Positions 5,119 through 5,684 of a stretch of 5,684 nt of DNA are shown here, piece by piece. The position numbers were made by a program, and so were the translations under genes. How positions within the stretch are numbered: position 1 is the first letter of the stretch; every line of letters starts with the position of its first letter. This stretch comes from Candidatus Nesterenkonia stercoripullorum (GTDB lineage Bacteria; Actinomycetota; Actinomycetes; Actinomycetales; Micrococcaceae): contig DXGD01000085.1 of the NCBI GenBank assembly GCA_019114115.1, forward strand, positions 1-5,684. Direction: 5' to 3'. Under the pieces are notes generated by a model. It saw only the letters and a list, made by a program, of their open reading frames with translations, was not told the DNA's origin and ran no database searches.

Positions 5119-5684
5119 CCGATCATCAGCGTGATGTGGCCGGCGCAGAGGACGTCGACGCTCAGTCTGAGCCAGTCGGCGGCGGGACGGAAGAAGCCAT
5201 CCCGGGGGAGACCCTGAGCGTCCAGCTCGCCGATATCCTGGCGGCCCGTTCCCTGCTCGACGACGTGATTGTCGAGACGCCGCTGGAGCATTCCCGGGCC
5301 CTCGGCCGCGCTACCGGGGCGACTGTCCACCTCAAGTGCGAAAACCTGCAGCGGGCTGGGTCCTTCAAAGTCCGGGGGGCCTACGTGCGGATGGCCCGTC
5401 TCTCGGCAGAGGAGAAGGAGCGCGGCGTCGTCGCGGCTTCTGCGGGGAACCACGCTCAGGGCGTGGCTCTGGCAGCGAAGAAGCTCGGCATTGCGGCCAA
5501 GATCTTCATGCCGCGGGGTGTGGCCCTGCCCAAGCTCGCTGCCACGCGCGACCACGGCGCAGAAGTGCTGCTGCACGGCTCCAATGTGGACGAAGCGCTG
5601 GCCGAGGCGCAGCGCTACGCCACGGAGACGGGTGCCGTGTTCATTCACCCTTTCAACAACACTGACGTCGTAGCAGGTCAGGGC
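5115..5684 (+). CDS. ilvA: Threonine ammonia-lyase, N-terminal part
   Basis: The first 190 codons of a fold-type II PLP enzyme; the rest lies beyond the right edge. Threonine ammonia-lyase converts threonine to 2-oxobutyrate and ammonia, the entry step to isoleucine. The PLP lysine is K85 in CENLQRAGSFKVRGAY (75-90). The phosphate/substrate loop SAGNHAQGVA is at 109-118, KIFMPRGVALPK at 129-140 and VFIHPFNNTDVVAGQG at 175-190. These fit threonine ammonia-lyase of the TdcB-like type used by many actinobacteria better than serine racemase or threonine synthase; the C-terminal regulatory domain that would separate biosynthetic from catabolic forms is not visible. The GTG start overlaps the upstream stop as GTGA with a good GGAGG, so the gene is probably cotranscribed and translationally coupled with the AI-2E family gene. 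Residues 1-34 are an acidic, low-complexity extension before LSVQLADILAARSLL, longer than usual for the family. Confidence 0.92.
   Translation, partial: MTDHQRDVAGAEDVDAQSEPVGGGTEEAIPGETLSVQLADILAARSLLDDVIVETPLEHSRALGRATGATVHLKCENLQRAGSFKVRGAYVRMARLSAEEKERGVVAASAGNHAQGVALAAKKLGIAAKIFMPRGVALPKLAATRDHGAEVLLHGSNVDEALAEAQRYATETGAVFIHPFNNTDVVAGQG

Noticed and set aside
5067..5648. Open frame of 193 codons on the - strand opposite ilvA
   Set aside because: It is antisense to a frame with an intact PLP lysine motif and shows no recognisable domain.
1..5684. Mobile element, CRISPR array or defence system
   Set aside because: No transposase, integrase, spaced direct repeats or terminal inverted repeats are visible, and base composition looks even; the genes are housekeeping or membrane families.

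Overview
The window reads as a chromosomal core segment of a high-GC actinobacterium, probably a member of the Micrococcales near the Micrococcaceae. This rests on strong G/C bias at third codon positions, GTG starts, GGAGG-type ribosome binding sites, an actinobacterial-style Bax inhibitor-1/YccA protein and a putative BioQ-type operator. The genus assignment is inference. I see no insertion sequence, prophage gene, CRISPR array or other mobile signature.

Layout from left to right. (1) Positions 1-692 hold the C-terminal 229 codons of a type II NADH dehydrogenase on the + strand, followed by a strong GC-rich hairpin (717-745). (2) A tRNA gene with anticodon UAA lies at 778-851 (+); it has a leucine-type D arm but a short variable loop. 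(3) Two overlapping genes on the - strand converge on the tRNA: bioY (1505-2131, biotin-binding S component) and bioN (900-1508, EcfT-type transmembrane component). The ATPase gene bioM is not beside them. A perfect palindrome TTGAAC-GCT-GTTCAA just upstream of bioY matches the known pattern of operators for the actinobacterial biotin repressor BioQ. (4) A 256-bp divergent intergenic region holds a symmetric -10-like element and several inverted repeats. (5) A Bax inhibitor-1/YccA family membrane protein follows at 2388-3329 (+), with a long-loop hairpin after it. (6) An AI-2E (PerM/YdbI-like) family membrane protein at about 3493-5118 (+) overlaps by 4 bp the start of a threonine ammonia-lyase gene (ilvA, 5115 onward), which runs off the right edge.

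How the genes work together. NDH-2 feeds electrons from NADH to menaquinone. BioY and BioN would import biotin but need an ATPase encoded elsewhere. Threonine ammonia-lyase makes 2-oxobutyrate for isoleucine synthesis and is translationally coupled to the AI-2E family protein. The bioN gene contains the only in-frame TTA codon I found in the window, and the neighbouring convergent tRNA gene carries the anticodon that would read it.

The region looks mostly ordinary. The parts most worth a second look are the short-variable-loop UAA tRNA, the bioY-bioN pair without bioM under a BioQ-like palindrome, and the symmetric -10 in the divergent region.
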